This document shows, one piece after another, positions 27,897 through 37,135 of a stretch of 64,000 nucleotides of DNA. Below the pieces are notes generated by a model. The model made no database searches, was not told where the DNA came from, and saw only the letters and a list, made by a program, of their open reading frames with translations. Origin of the DNA: Gammaproteobacteria bacterium (lineage in GTDB: Bacteria; Pseudomonadota; Gammaproteobacteria; HK1); assembly GCA_021773635.1 (NCBI GenBank), contig JAJFJV010000017.1, forward strand, positions 124,001 to 188,000, given 5' to 3'. Both the position numbers and the translations under genes were made by a program. Position 1 is the first letter of the stretch, and every line of letters starts with the position of its first letter.

Positions 27897-30350
27897 ATGC
27901 CCGACCCGAAAGGAACATCTGCTTGTGTAACGCAACAGGTTGACCGGCTCAAAGTGCCGGTGGAGGCCTTGCGCTGGCACTGCGACCCGAAAAAACTCGA
28001 GTTCGAGACTACTCGCGAGGTGGAGCCCGTATCCCAGGTAATTGGCCAGGATAAGGCAGTGGAAGCCCTCACCTATGGCCTCTCCACCACCGCGCCCGGG
28101 CAGAACGTATTTGTGCGCGGGCTCACCGGTACCGGGCGCATGACCCTGCTGAAGGAGCTATTGGAGGCCCAGGACTGTCCGTTACGCCCGGCCCCGGAAC
28201 GCTGCTACGTGCACAATTTTTCCGCTCCCGAGCGTCCCCGCCTCATCAGCCTGACGCCCGGAAACGGGGAACGCTTCCGCCAGCGCATGGGGGAACTCAT
28301 TAACTTCATACAGAATGATCTTCCCAAGGTCCTGACCTCTGACGCCCTGCAGGCCAAACGCAGCGCCCTGGAAGAAGCAACCCAAGTGGAGGCCAATGCC
28401 CTCACTGACCCCTTCGACAAAAAGCTGCGGGAGGACAATCTCACCCTGGTCACGGTGGCAACGGGAACCAGTCAACAACCGATGATCATGCCCCTCATCG
28501 ATGGTCAGCCGGTGCCGCCCACCGAGTTCGCGCGCATGCAGACCAGTGGCAAACTCGACGAGAAAGCCGTCAAGAAAATTCTTGCCGGTATAGCCGAGCA
28601 TGCGCGTGATTTCGATAAGGTGACCACCCGTCTGGTTGAAATACACCGAAATCACCGCAAGGCATTACAGGCACTCCTCGAACAGGAGATTCGTGAGGTG
28701 CTGGGTCGTGAAACAGGGGAAGTAAAGCGCGCGTTCTCCAATGCAGCGATCGATAGTTTTCTCGCCGAAATTGAGGAAGACGTGATCCTCAACCAGGCGG
28801 CAATGGCGAAAGGTGAGGAAGCATTCCTGCATCGCTACCGGGTCAACCTGCTGTCCGCACATTTACCCGGGGAACGTCACCCCATTGTCATGGAAATCAC
28901 ACCGACGATGCGCAAACTGCTGGGAACTATTGAACGCAGTTATGGTGCCGATGGCCGCGCGGTCGCAGACCATTCCCTGATTCGCGCTGGCGCCCTTCTG
29001 CACGCCGATGGAGGCTATCTGGTACTGGAGATAAGGGATTTGTTGATGGAAGCAGGTGCCTGGAAGGTGTTGGTGCGGGCACTCCGGACGGGCAAGCTGG
29101 AAATCGTGCCACCGGAATTTCAGTGGCCCTGGTTTGGGCCCTCCCTGCAGCCGGAGCCCATTGATATACAGCTCAAGGTCGTATTGTTGGGAGATCCGGA
29201 AATCTATGCCCTGCTGGATGCTTACGACCCTGATTTTTCGCATCTTTTCAAAGTGCTCGCCGATTTTGATACGACCATCAAACAGGATGCCAAGGGTCTG
29301 GGAATGTACGCCGCAGTGCTCGCCCGTATCGCCGCGGAGGAAAAGCTGTTGCCCTTCGATGCCGGCGCGGTGGCCGCCATCGCCGAACAGGGGGCACGGG
29401 TGGCGGCACGCCAGCAGCGCCTCACCGCCCGCTTCGGGCGCTTGGCGGATATCGCCCGCGAGGCCGCGTTCGTGGCATCAAATGCGAATAGCCCGGTGGT
29501 TCGGGCAGCAGATGTGATCCGTGCCACGGAACTGATGCGTGGTCGTGCCGACCTGCCGGCGCGCCGTTTCCGTGAATACATCAGTGATGGCGTTATCCGC
29601 ATCCAGACCCGGGATACCGTCGTCGGACAGGTGAACGGCCTTGCCGTCACCCGGGCGGGGCCCCTTACCTATGGCTTCCCGGCACGCATTACCGCCACCA
29701 TCGGTGCCGGCACCGCGGGTACCATCAATATTGAACGCGAGGCAGAACTAAGCGGCGCGCTGCACACCAAGGGTTTCTACATCCTTGGCGGCCTGCTCCG
29801 GTATCTGCTGAAAACCGACCATCCGCTGGCCTTCAGCGCCTCCATCGCCTTCGAACAAACCTACGGCGGTATCGACGGTGACTCTGCCTCGGGCGCCGAG
29901 GCCTGCTGCCTGCTGAGTGCGCTCACCAATATTCCGCTGCGCCAGGATATCGCCATTACCGGCGCCATCGACCAACTGGGCCATATCCAGCCCGTGGGCG
30001 CGGTCAGCGAAAAAATCGAAGGCTTTTTCGATATCTGCAAGGACTCAGGGTTAAGTGGTACACAGGGTGTCATCATTCCCCGGGTCAATGTACGGGATCT
30101 GATGTTGCGGGCGGATGTGGTCGCCGCCTGTACCGAGGGGCAATTTCAGATTTACGGTGTTGAAACCATTGAGGAAGCCCTGACCATACTCACCGGTTGT
30201 GCCTCGGGAGCGCGCGATGAAGCCGGCGGGTATCCGGAACACAGCCTGCTGGGCATTGCCGAGGAGCGAGCCCGCCAGTATTGGCTGCTGGCGGTGGCAA
30301 CTGGCGAGGAGCCGTCGGCAACAGATGCAGGCAAAACTCCAATCAGCTAG
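27897..30350 (+). CDS. LonB-like ATP-dependent protease (COG1067 type)
   Basis: 817 residues. The N-terminal AAA-type region has a P-loop-like GLTGTGRMTL near residue 75, in which Arg replaces the usual Walker A Lys, and a long helical insert (about 160-320). The C-terminal Lon protease domain has the Ser-Lys dyad: Ser663 in GDSASG and Lys706 in VSEKIEGFF, 43 residues apart as in E. coli Lon. No Lon N-terminal substrate domain or membrane anchor is present. It probably degrades cytosolic proteins; targets unknown. Confidence 0.85.
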   Translation: MPDPKGTSACVTQQVDRLKVPVEALRWHCDPKKLEFETTREVEPVSQVIGQDKAVEALTYGLSTTAPGQNVFVRGLTGTGRMTLLKELLEAQDCPLRPAPERCYVHNFSAPERPRLISLTPGNGERFRQRMGELINFIQNDLPKVLTSDALQAKRSALEEATQVEANALTDPFDKKLREDNLTLVTVATGTSQQPMIMPLIDGQPVPPTEFARMQTSGKLDEKAVKKILAGIAEHARDFDKVTTRLVEIHRNHRKALQALLEQEIREVLGRETGEVKRAFSNAAIDSFLAEIEEDVILNQAAMAKGEEAFLHRYRVNLLSAHLPGERHPIVMEITPTMRKLLGTIERSYGADGRAVADHSLIRAGALLHADGGYLVLEIRDLLMEAGAWKVLVRALRTGKLEIVPPEFQWPWFGPSLQPEPIDIQLKVVLLGDPEIYALLDAYDPDFSHLFKVLADFDTTIKQDAKGLGMYAAVLARIAAEEKLLPFDAGAVAAIAEQGARVAARQQRLTARFGRLADIAREAAFVASNANSPVVRAADVIRATELMRGRADLPARRFREYISDGVIRIQTRDTVVGQVNGLAVTRAGPLTYGFPARITATIGAGTAGTINIEREAELSGALHTKGFYILGGLLRYLLKTDHPLAFSASIAFEQTYGGIDGDSASGAEACCLLSALTNIPLRQDIAITGAIDQLGHIQPVGAVSEKIEGFFDICKDSGLSGTQGVIIPRVNVRDLMLRADVVAACTEGQFQIYGVETIEEALTILTGCASGARDEAGGYPEHSLLGIAEERARQYWLLAVATGEEPSATDAGKTPIS

Positions 30351-30369
30351 CAGGCTTCCGGACCAGCGC

Positions 30370-31902
30370 CTAGAAATCCATTCTGAGGGTCACGGAATAG
30401 ACATCACTGTCCACGTTATCCCGCCCCCGGGTCGTTATCCATCCTGCCGTACCCGATATCCCCTGCTTGCTGAACATCCGCAACCCGAGCCCGAACTGCA
30501 TTTCATCCCGATCATCGGAGGGCACCGGGACCCCGGCACCCACCTTCGTCTCGGTGGTCACAAAATCCCGTACCAGGGCAACGCTCGCATAGGGCTCCCA
30601 TTCCCCAAGGGAGTATGCGAGCTCTCCGCCGATGCGCCCCTGTCCAAGTTTGACGGTAGATCGGGGATTTAGCAGCCCATTGCTTTCGGTAAAGGATTGC
30701 AACTCGTCCTTGGCATAGAGATAGCCAAGGTTTCCAGACACTATCCAGTTACCGAAGCCGGTGACTCCGTTCAGATTCCCGGCGGCAAACAGCCGACGGG
30801 AATCCTGCTTTCCGCTGATCACCACGCCGGCCAGGGTGCGGGTCTGTTTGATGTTCGAGCTGGTATAGCCCAGCGTCAGGTCCGCACTGATGGCATCGTT
30901 GAATAAATAGCCCAGATAGGGGGCTACGGTATAACCGTGCACCTTCTGCGACCCGATATTGAAAAATGTGGTGACATCCTGTTTCTCATAGGAAAGTGCA
31001 ACACCAATGAGTAAATCATTCGGGGTGAGGTAATCCACGCCCGTCACCACGTTGTCCATGTCAGCGGAAAAAGCCGTCGAGACAAAATTATTGCGAATAT
31101 CCATGCGTCCATAACTGACCCAGGCGCCAAAATTTCCCGGCGCATCGCCCGCCGACAGGCCGGTCCCCGTTTCCAGCAGCAGATTACCGGAAAGCGGCGA
31201 CTTGAATCCGGGCCCGTGCTGCTTTCCCGACAGCACGGAACCGATCCGGTTACTCATGGACACGGCAATCTGGGCCAATCCCTGTTTAAGGATCTCGGTG
31301 GTGGTCGTTGAACTGCTCGCTCGCTCTGCAGGTACCTCGGAAACCACTTCCACGCCAGGAACCGGTGGCGGTACGGTCGCACCGGTAAAATCACCCGTGG
31401 CCAAGGTATCAAACCACCACGTGGCATCCAGTTCATCAACAGTTGCACCGGGGTGAATATCGTCGATACGCAAGGCACCGAAATGACCGGTGGTGGTGTG
31501 CTTCCAAACAATAAATTCTCCCACCCCAGGTACGCCATGGGCGGAACAAGCAGGGTCACAGTGGGGATTAGGCAAATTTATGTTGGTATAAGTAAGCGCC
31601 CCGGCATTGGTAATCTGGGTAACATCTGATACCCCGGAGGCAAAGGCAACATCACTGTCACCAGTGGAATTGCTACCGTAGAACCAGCCTCGGTCAGCAT
31701 TGTTGATGGACCACCAGAGTGTGACATGGTTCGTACCATCACCGATGGTCGTGAGCGGGCCACTCTCCGGCCAATTGCTAATAGAACCACTGATGATGGC
31801 GGCATTAAGGCTCGCGGATGAGAACAACAGGGAAGCACAGATCACGCGCCAGACACGTCCGCCCGCCATAGCCCCCAACCAGTCCTTTATAAAAGTATGC
31901 AC
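30370..31902 (-). CDS. Autotransporter with short passenger
   Basis: 510 residues from a GTG with a GGGGAGGGGA ribosome site. A signal peptide (to about residue 35, ...SASLNA) is followed by a passenger of about 165 residues with FIVWKHTTTGHFGALRIDDI, a Pro/Val then Ser/Thr linker, and an alpha-helix (EILKQGLAQIAVSMSNRIGSVL) that would sit in the pore. The last 270 residues form an autotransporter-type barrel ending YSVTLRMDF, with the terminal Phe recognised by the BAM complex. The passenger is short and has no beta-helix repeats. Convergent with the Lon-like gene, 19 bases away. Confidence 0.8.
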   Translation of the reverse strand: MHTFIKDWLGAMAGGRVWRVICASLLFSSASLNAAIISGSISNWPESGPLTTIGDGTNHVTLWWSINNADRGWFYGSNSTGDSDVAFASGVSDVTQITNAGALTYTNINLPNPHCDPACSAHGVPGVGEFIVWKHTTTGHFGALRIDDIHPGATVDELDATWWFDTLATGDFTGATVPPPVPGVEVVSEVPAERASSSTTTTEILKQGLAQIAVSMSNRIGSVLSGKQHGPGFKSPLSGNLLLETGTGLSAGDAPGNFGAWVSYGRMDIRNNFVSTAFSADMDNVVTGVDYLTPNDLLIGVALSYEKQDVTTFFNIGSQKVHGYTVAPYLGYLFNDAISADLTLGYTSSNIKQTRTLAGVVISGKQDSRRLFAAGNLNGVTGFGNWIVSGNLGYLYAKDELQSFTESNGLLNPRSTVKLGQGRIGGELAYSLGEWEPYASVALVRDFVTTETKVGAGVPVPSDDRDEMQFGLGLRMFSKQGISGTAGWITTRGRDNVDSDVYSVTLRMDF

Positions 31903-32039
31903 TCCCCTCCCCAGGCAAGCTTTACTCAGAATAAACCCTTTTCTAACAACCAGTTGCGAGCGAATACTACATCTATATTAAAACTTGAACAAGCACCACC
32001 TGCTCGCGCCAAGGCTGCCATATGGCCCCATCGCCAAGC

Positions 32040-33920
32040 TCACTTGGCCAAAGCCTCGATAGCAGGTTGAAATCCTTGGTCCGCAGCACGCCGATACCAG
32101 CGCCGTGCGGCCTCCCGATCCCGGGCAACCCCGCGCCCATTGTCGAGCAAAACCGCGAGATTGTGTTGAGCCCGCGCAAAACCGCTCTGCGCCGCGGCCC
32201 GAAAAAGTCGCGCTGCTTCAGCGTAATCCTGCTGTACACCACGGCCCGTGGTGTACAGGGCCCCCAGCCAGTACTGCGCCTCCGGGCTACCCTTTTTCGC
32301 CACTTTGGCGAGTAAGCGCGCCGCCTTGCGGTAATCCTTTTGCTCCGCGGCCTTGCGGGCCTCGCGCAGGTGTTTTCGACTCTTTTTATCCAGATTCGCC
32401 TGGCGGCGTGGCTCCGTCGACTCAACCGTCGAGGGCGCACGGGCTGCCGCCCATCGCTTACGGGCTACGCGCAGGCGCTGGTCATCCGGTGCCACCAGTG
32501 CGGCACGCCGAAGATAGTCATCCGCCCGCCCGAGTTCACCTTTATTAACAGCATCCTTTGCCAGACCGAGATAGGTATTCACTATCTTTTGCAGCCCATC
32601 TTGTGCCACCTGGTTTTCAGGCTCCCGCCCCAGTACCTCACGGTATTTTTTCCAGGCATTGTTGCCCGCCGGTGTGGTCAGACGGAGGGCGTCGATATCA
32701 CGATCCGCGCCAGCAAGCAGGGCCGATATACTTTGCTGCGCCGGACGGACCGTTTCCGGGGCGCCGGAGATGACAACCTCCTCTTTTTTTGCCGTCTCCC
32801 TTTGCTTTTTTCCCAGAGAACCCAAGATCGCGAGAACCAGCAATGCCAGTGCAAACAGGCCGACCACCCGGGGCCAGCGACGCCGCTTTTTTGGAACGAC
32901 AGCAGTGGCCTCTGCATTCTCCAGAGCAGGAATTTCCTCCGTAGCTACCTCGGTCTGGCGCACGGTTTCTGCATCATGCGCCGACACGGGTGCCAACGGG
33001 ATCTCGCACCGCCCCGATAATTCAGCACGCCATAGTGCGATGGTCTGCGGGCGATCGCCCTCGCGGAAGGCAAGGCCGTGGTCGATAGCCATCAGCAGGG
33101 ACGCACTGTAAGCGCCTCCCGCCGCATCCCGTGCCGCCACCAGGGGATCCCGCCCGATATCGAGAATCACCTTGCTGCGATCGACGGCAGACAAGGGGGC
33201 GGTCCCGGTCACCGCCCGGTACAAGGTCGCCGCAAGGGCATAGATATCCGTCCAGGGCCCCTGGCTGGTGCTCGAAGAGGCGTATTGTTCTATGGGGGCA
33301 TAACCTGGCGACACCATGGTGGTAAGCGTCTGGGTATGGACTCCCAGGGCCTGACGAGCCGCGCCAAAATCCAGCAATACCGGACTGCCATCGTCGTGAA
33401 TATAAATATTGGCAGGCTTGATATCACGATGGATGAAGCCCGCTTCATGCACCTGCTCCAGGCCATCGAGCAACCGCAGCACCATGGTTAACAACTGTTT
33501 TTCCGGAATCGTCTGTCGGCCAGCCAGTACTTCGGCAAGGGATTTCCCCTGCTCGTAGCGCATCACCATATAGGCGGTCTGATTGGCCTCGAAAACCGAG
33601 TGGACACGCACGATAGCGGGGTGGTCGAAGCGTGCCAGGGTCTGCCCTTCGGTGATGAAGCGCTCCAGACCCCAGGAGAAATCCTCGCGATGACTCTCGG
33701 TGAGGGGAACGACCGTGGCATCCTGCCCACGGGTTGCAAAGGCGGTGGCGAGAAACTCCTTGATGGCCACCCGAGTATCGAGATTGCTATCCCGAGCAAG
33801 GTAGGTGATACCAAAACCACCCTGCCCAAGGACCCGCTCAAGGCGATACCAGAGCAGCTCAAAGCCGGACGGCAAAGCGAGTTGGGGTGTGGTCGCGCCG
33901 GGGATCTCGTGCTCCCCCAT
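32040..33920 (-). CDS. Membrane Ser/Thr protein kinase with C-terminal Sel1 repeats
   Basis: 626 residues. Kinase domain about 25-285: LGQGGFGITYLA loop, VAIKEF with Lys54, HRDIKPANI with catalytic Asp166, and LLDFGAAR with Asp184, all intact. A basic stretch and one membrane helix (RWPRVVGLFALALLVLAILGSL, about 346-367) follow, then a coiled TPR-like region and Sel1 repeats at the C-terminus (SPEAQYWLGALYTTGRGV, ARAQHNLAVLLDNGRGV). The kinase is therefore cytoplasmic and the repeats periplasmic. It starts 18 bases after the CigR-like gene, so the two are probably one operon. Confidence 0.9.
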   Translation of the reverse strand: MGEHEIPGATTPQLALPSGFELLWYRLERVLGQGGFGITYLARDSNLDTRVAIKEFLATAFATRGQDATVVPLTESHREDFSWGLERFITEGQTLARFDHPAIVRVHSVFEANQTAYMVMRYEQGKSLAEVLAGRQTIPEKQLLTMVLRLLDGLEQVHEAGFIHRDIKPANIYIHDDGSPVLLDFGAARQALGVHTQTLTTMVSPGYAPIEQYASSSTSQGPWTDIYALAATLYRAVTGTAPLSAVDRSKVILDIGRDPLVAARDAAGGAYSASLLMAIDHGLAFREGDRPQTIALWRAELSGRCEIPLAPVSAHDAETVRQTEVATEEIPALENAEATAVVPKKRRRWPRVVGLFALALLVLAILGSLGKKQRETAKKEEVVISGAPETVRPAQQSISALLAGADRDIDALRLTTPAGNNAWKKYREVLGREPENQVAQDGLQKIVNTYLGLAKDAVNKGELGRADDYLRRAALVAPDDQRLRVARKRWAAARAPSTVESTEPRRQANLDKKSRKHLREARKAAEQKDYRKAARLLAKVAKKGSPEAQYWLGALYTTGRGVQQDYAEAARLFRAAAQSGFARAQHNLAVLLDNGRGVARDREAARRWYRRAADQGFQPAIEALAK

Positions 33921-33938
33921 CAGTATATTTTCCGCGCT

Positions 33939-34415
33939 TTAACGGCGCACCACATCGCGAATGATATCGCGGATCACCCCGCTGGCCGTTTCTATCAGGA
34001 CCACGTCCCGATCCACGATAACCCGCTCATGGCCGGCGGGTGGTGCCGGCAGGCGGCGATGGAGATCACCGGGCAAGCTGCGTTTTTCCAAGCCCGGCGG
34101 GAGCTTTCCGTTACGCTCCAGTTGGCGAGCAAGTCCTGGAGGTAACTCCTTTTTTCTCGCCAATCCCGGGGGCAAACCCTTATTCTTTTTGTGCTTCTTA
34201 TATTTTTTGTGCTTCTTATCGTAATGGCGTTCATTCCTGGAATCATCTTCGTGTGCTGACTCCCGCTCACCAAAATAACGGTTGATAAACTGCCGTTCGA
34301 GCTCCCCGAACGCTGCCCGGGCCGCCTCTCGCGCTACCGAGGTTGCCACGGGCTCTGCCGCATATCCGGATGCATTCAGCAACAAGGCCCCAACCAACAC
34401 CGCCAAATTCCTCAT
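33939..34415 (-). CDS. CigR-like protein with LPPGL repeats
   Basis: 158 residues. Signal peptide MRNLAVLVGALLLNASGYAA. A Lys/His-rich stretch (KKHKKYKKHKKNK) leads into three LPPGL motifs, then a conserved tail (ERVIVDRDVVLIETASGVIRDII). This combination resembles the CigR/RcnB-like families; in Salmonella CigR is a membrane-associated inhibitor of virulence expression. Here the mature protein should be periplasmic. It precedes a kinase gene by 18 bases, which suggests it regulates, or is sensed by, that kinase. This link is inference. Confidence 0.65.
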   Translation of the reverse strand: MRNLAVLVGALLLNASGYAAEPVATSVAREAARAAFGELERQFINRYFGERESAHEDDSRNERHYDKKHKKYKKHKKNKGLPPGLARKKELPPGLARQLERNGKLPPGLEKRSLPGDLHRRLPAPPAGHERVIVDRDVVLIETASGVIRDIIRDVVRR

Positions 34416-34489
34416 TTCAGAATCCTCACGATAAATTCACGTATTGCAGAGTCTGTAATATCCTTTGTGTCCGGGTCAATGAACCCCAT
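34412..34489 (-). other. Candidate 25-codon leader peptide coupled to the CigR-like gene
   Basis: An ATG at 34489 opens a short frame (MGFIDPDTKDITDSAIREFI and five more residues) whose stop TGA overlaps the next ATG (ATGA), the classic coupling arrangement. GGGAAC lies just upstream. The amino-acid composition looks protein-like. It could equally be chance. Confidence 0.25.
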
Positions 34490-34547
34490 CCCGTTCCCGG
34501 GAAGTAATCCCAAGTAAACGAGGCCTAAACAGAAATGGCGGTAGTGA

Positions 34548-35939
34548 ATGTCTGAACTGCTGGTATTTTCCCATCTTACGGTTATCGCAGGCTTCCTGCT
34601 CTCGCTACTGGTGCTCGCCCAGCTGGTACGGGAGCGCCGTTCCCCTACCGGCACGCTGGCCTGGTTCCTGATCATTGTTCTTGCTCCTTATTTGGGCGTC
34701 CCGCTGTATCTGGCCTTTGGCGGACGCAAGATGCGCCGTATCGCTGCGAGCAAGGCAAATATCGTGCTGGCTGCTCAGGATGTATTACCCGAGGCCGAGG
34801 CCAATCCGGTTGACCGCCTGCTGCGCAGCTACCAGATTCCGGGGGCAACCCGTGGCAACCGGGTGGAAATCTGTATCGAGGGGGAAGACGGATACGCAGC
34901 GCTTACCGGGCTCATTGAAAATGCGCGCCGCAACATCTACCTCACCACCTTCATCTTCAGTCCGGATGAAGTCGGGCGGGACATCATTACCCGCCTGACC
35001 CGCCGCGCCGCTGAAGGTATTGAGGTACGGATGCTGCTTGACGGTGCCGGTTCCTGGGCCACCACCCGCGGATCCCTCACTCCCCTGACCACGGCCGGTG
35101 GGCATGTGGCCTACTTCAACCCGCTCTTGCTCGGCGCCTTCCGCGCCAGCACCAATCTCCGCAATCACCGTAAACTGGTGGTGGCAGATGGTCAGCACGC
35201 CTGGGCTGGCGGCACCAACATCGCCCGCGAATATATCGGCCCCGGGCCAGATCCCGATCGCTGGCTGGATTTATCCTTCCTGCTGGAAGGCCCTGCGGCC
35301 CTTTATTACGATGCCATCTTCCGCTCGGACTGGGAGTTTGCCAGTGGCGAGGCCCTGTTTCACTACCCGCCCATGGCACCTCCCGCAGCCGGGCCAACGC
35401 CCTCGGCAAGCGTTCAGGTTATTCCCTCAGGACCCGATGTTCCGGACGATCCGCTCTACGCCGCCATACTCAGCGCCAGCTTCCGGGCCCGGAAGCGGAT
35501 CTGGATCATCACCCCCTATTTCATCCCCGACGACGCCCTCACCCATGCCTGGACCATCGCGGCCCACCGCGGCGTGGATGTGCGCATCATCGTGCCCAAA
35601 CGCTCGGACAATCGCATGACTGATCTTGTGCGCCGGGGTTTTCTGCGAGATATCCAGGCAGCAGGCGGAAAAGTCTTCCGCTACCCGGGCAGTATGCTGC
35701 ACACCAAAGCCTTGCTGGTAGACGATGCTTTCACGGCACTCGGATCCGCCAACATGGATGCACGCAGCCTGTTCCTCAATTATGAGGTGGTCTCTTTTTT
35801 CTACGGTAGCGAGGAAATCCGCACCATAGAGAACTATTTCCTCAAGCTGGAGGCGCGCGCCATCTGCGGCGTACGGGAAGTAGGTCGAGCACGGGAGTTA
35901 CTCGGAGGCGTTGCCCGTATGGTTGCGCCACTGCTCTAG
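34548..35939 (+). CDS. cls: Cardiolipin synthase (phospholipase D family)
   Basis: 463 residues with two N-terminal membrane segments (LTVIAGFLLSLLVLAQL; WFLIIVLAPYLGVPLYLAF). The two HKD catalytic motifs are HRKLVVADGQHAWAGGTNIA (His207) and HTKALLVDDAFTALGSANMD (His385). The enzyme joins two phosphatidylglycerol molecules into cardiolipin at the inner membrane. Its size is near that of E. coli ClsA (486). Divergent from the CigR-kinase genes. Confidence 0.92.
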   Translation: MSELLVFSHLTVIAGFLLSLLVLAQLVRERRSPTGTLAWFLIIVLAPYLGVPLYLAFGGRKMRRIAASKANIVLAAQDVLPEAEANPVDRLLRSYQIPGATRGNRVEICIEGEDGYAALTGLIENARRNIYLTTFIFSPDEVGRDIITRLTRRAAEGIEVRMLLDGAGSWATTRGSLTPLTTAGGHVAYFNPLLLGAFRASTNLRNHRKLVVADGQHAWAGGTNIAREYIGPGPDPDRWLDLSFLLEGPAALYYDAIFRSDWEFASGEALFHYPPMAPPAAGPTPSASVQVIPSGPDVPDDPLYAAILSASFRARKRIWIITPYFIPDDALTHAWTIAAHRGVDVRIIVPKRSDNRMTDLVRRGFLRDIQAAGGKVFRYPGSMLHTKALLVDDAFTALGSANMDARSLFLNYEVVSFFYGSEEIRTIENYFLKLEARAICGVREVGRARELLGGVARMVAPLL

Positions 35940-35947
35940 ACAACACG

Positions 35948-37135
35948 ATGTACGCTCTGAAGAGAAGCCTGGCCCCCCGTCGTATATCCGGACTCATGGC
36001 ACTCATTCCATGGCTGCTCCTGGCCATCAGCCTTGGCCTGCCCCGCACGGCCTCGGCACGGCTGGAATCGGCCATAACCGCCTACCACCGCAATGAATAC
36101 AGCCTCGCCGCCACGGGCTTCCAGGAGGATGCGGAACGCGGCGATGCCGTTGCCCAGTATTTTCTCGGCTCGCTGTATCTGGAGGGTAAAGGCGTTACGC
36201 AAAACCATCGCTCCGCCGTCTTCTGGTTTCGCCGTGCGGCCGCCCAGGGAGATCAGGCGGCCCGCTACAATCTCGCGCGCATGTATAGCCGGGGGCTTGG
36301 CGTAGCACGCGACTATCCCGCCGCCGTCGCCCTCCTTCAGCCCCTCGCCCTGGCGGGTGATGCACCCGCCCAATTTAGCCTGGGCTATCTGCACGGCAAC
36401 GGCCTCGGTGTCCCCCGCAACGAGCCCGAGGCGGCAAACTGGTACCGTAAAGCGGCCGAGCAAGGCCACGTCCTGGCTCAGAATAATCTTGGTTTTCTCT
36501 ACTTGCAGGGGAAGGCCGTGGCGCGAAATCTGAAGGAAGCGGTGTTCTGGTACCGGAAGGCCGCGGAACGCGGCAATAGCAATGCCCAGTATAGCCTTGG
36601 CCGCCTGTACCACAGCGGTCAGGGTGTGGCGAAAAGTGCCCGGGTAGCACTTTCCTGGTACCAGCAGGCCGCCGAACACGGCCACGCTCAGGCACAGTAC
36701 AATCTCGCACAACTATTCCGCCGGGGCCTGGGAACGACAGCGGATCCAAAGACCGCTCGCAACTGGTACAAACGTGCTGCAGGACAGGGGCATGCCCGTG
36801 CGCAATACAACCTGGCCTATCTGTATGCTCATGGGATAGGCGGCGAAGCCGAGCCCGGCAAGGCACTGCGCTGGTATCACGAAGCAGCACTGGCGGGTCA
36901 TGGCGCAGCCCAGGGAAACCTTGCGGCGCTGTATGCCAACGGCGAGGGTACCCCCCGCGACCCATTGCGTGCCTACGCCTGGTGGCGAGTCGCGGCGATG
37001 AACGGCAACCGGCGTGCGCTCGAATACAGCCAGCACATCGCCACAGAACTACATCCGATGGAACTGGCAGATGGACGCGAACTGGGCTGGACACTGTGGG
37101 CAAGCCAGGCCTCGGACAGGGAGACTACACCATGA
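35948..37135 (+). CDS. Secreted Sel1-repeat protein
   Basis: 395 residues. Signal peptide with hydrophobic core LMALIPWLLLAISLGL and cleavage after TASA. About nine Sel1 repeats follow, each with the pattern A..Y.LG.LY..G.GV (for example AVAQYFLGSLYLEGKGV and HAQAQYNLAQLFRRGLG). Such repeats bind partner proteins in signalling and envelope functions. It begins 9 bases after cls, and its TGA stop overlaps the metC ATG. Its Sel1 repeats resemble those on the kinase 2 kb away, so the proteins may work in one system (inference). Confidence 0.85.
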   Translation: MYALKRSLAPRRISGLMALIPWLLLAISLGLPRTASARLESAITAYHRNEYSLAATGFQEDAERGDAVAQYFLGSLYLEGKGVTQNHRSAVFWFRRAAAQGDQAARYNLARMYSRGLGVARDYPAAVALLQPLALAGDAPAQFSLGYLHGNGLGVPRNEPEAANWYRKAAEQGHVLAQNNLGFLYLQGKAVARNLKEAVFWYRKAAERGNSNAQYSLGRLYHSGQGVAKSARVALSWYQQAAEHGHAQAQYNLAQLFRRGLGTTADPKTARNWYKRAAGQGHARAQYNLAYLYAHGIGGEAEPGKALRWYHEAALAGHGAAQGNLAALYANGEGTPRDPLRAYAWWRVAAMNGNRRALEYSQHIATELHPMELADGRELGWTLWASQASDRETTP

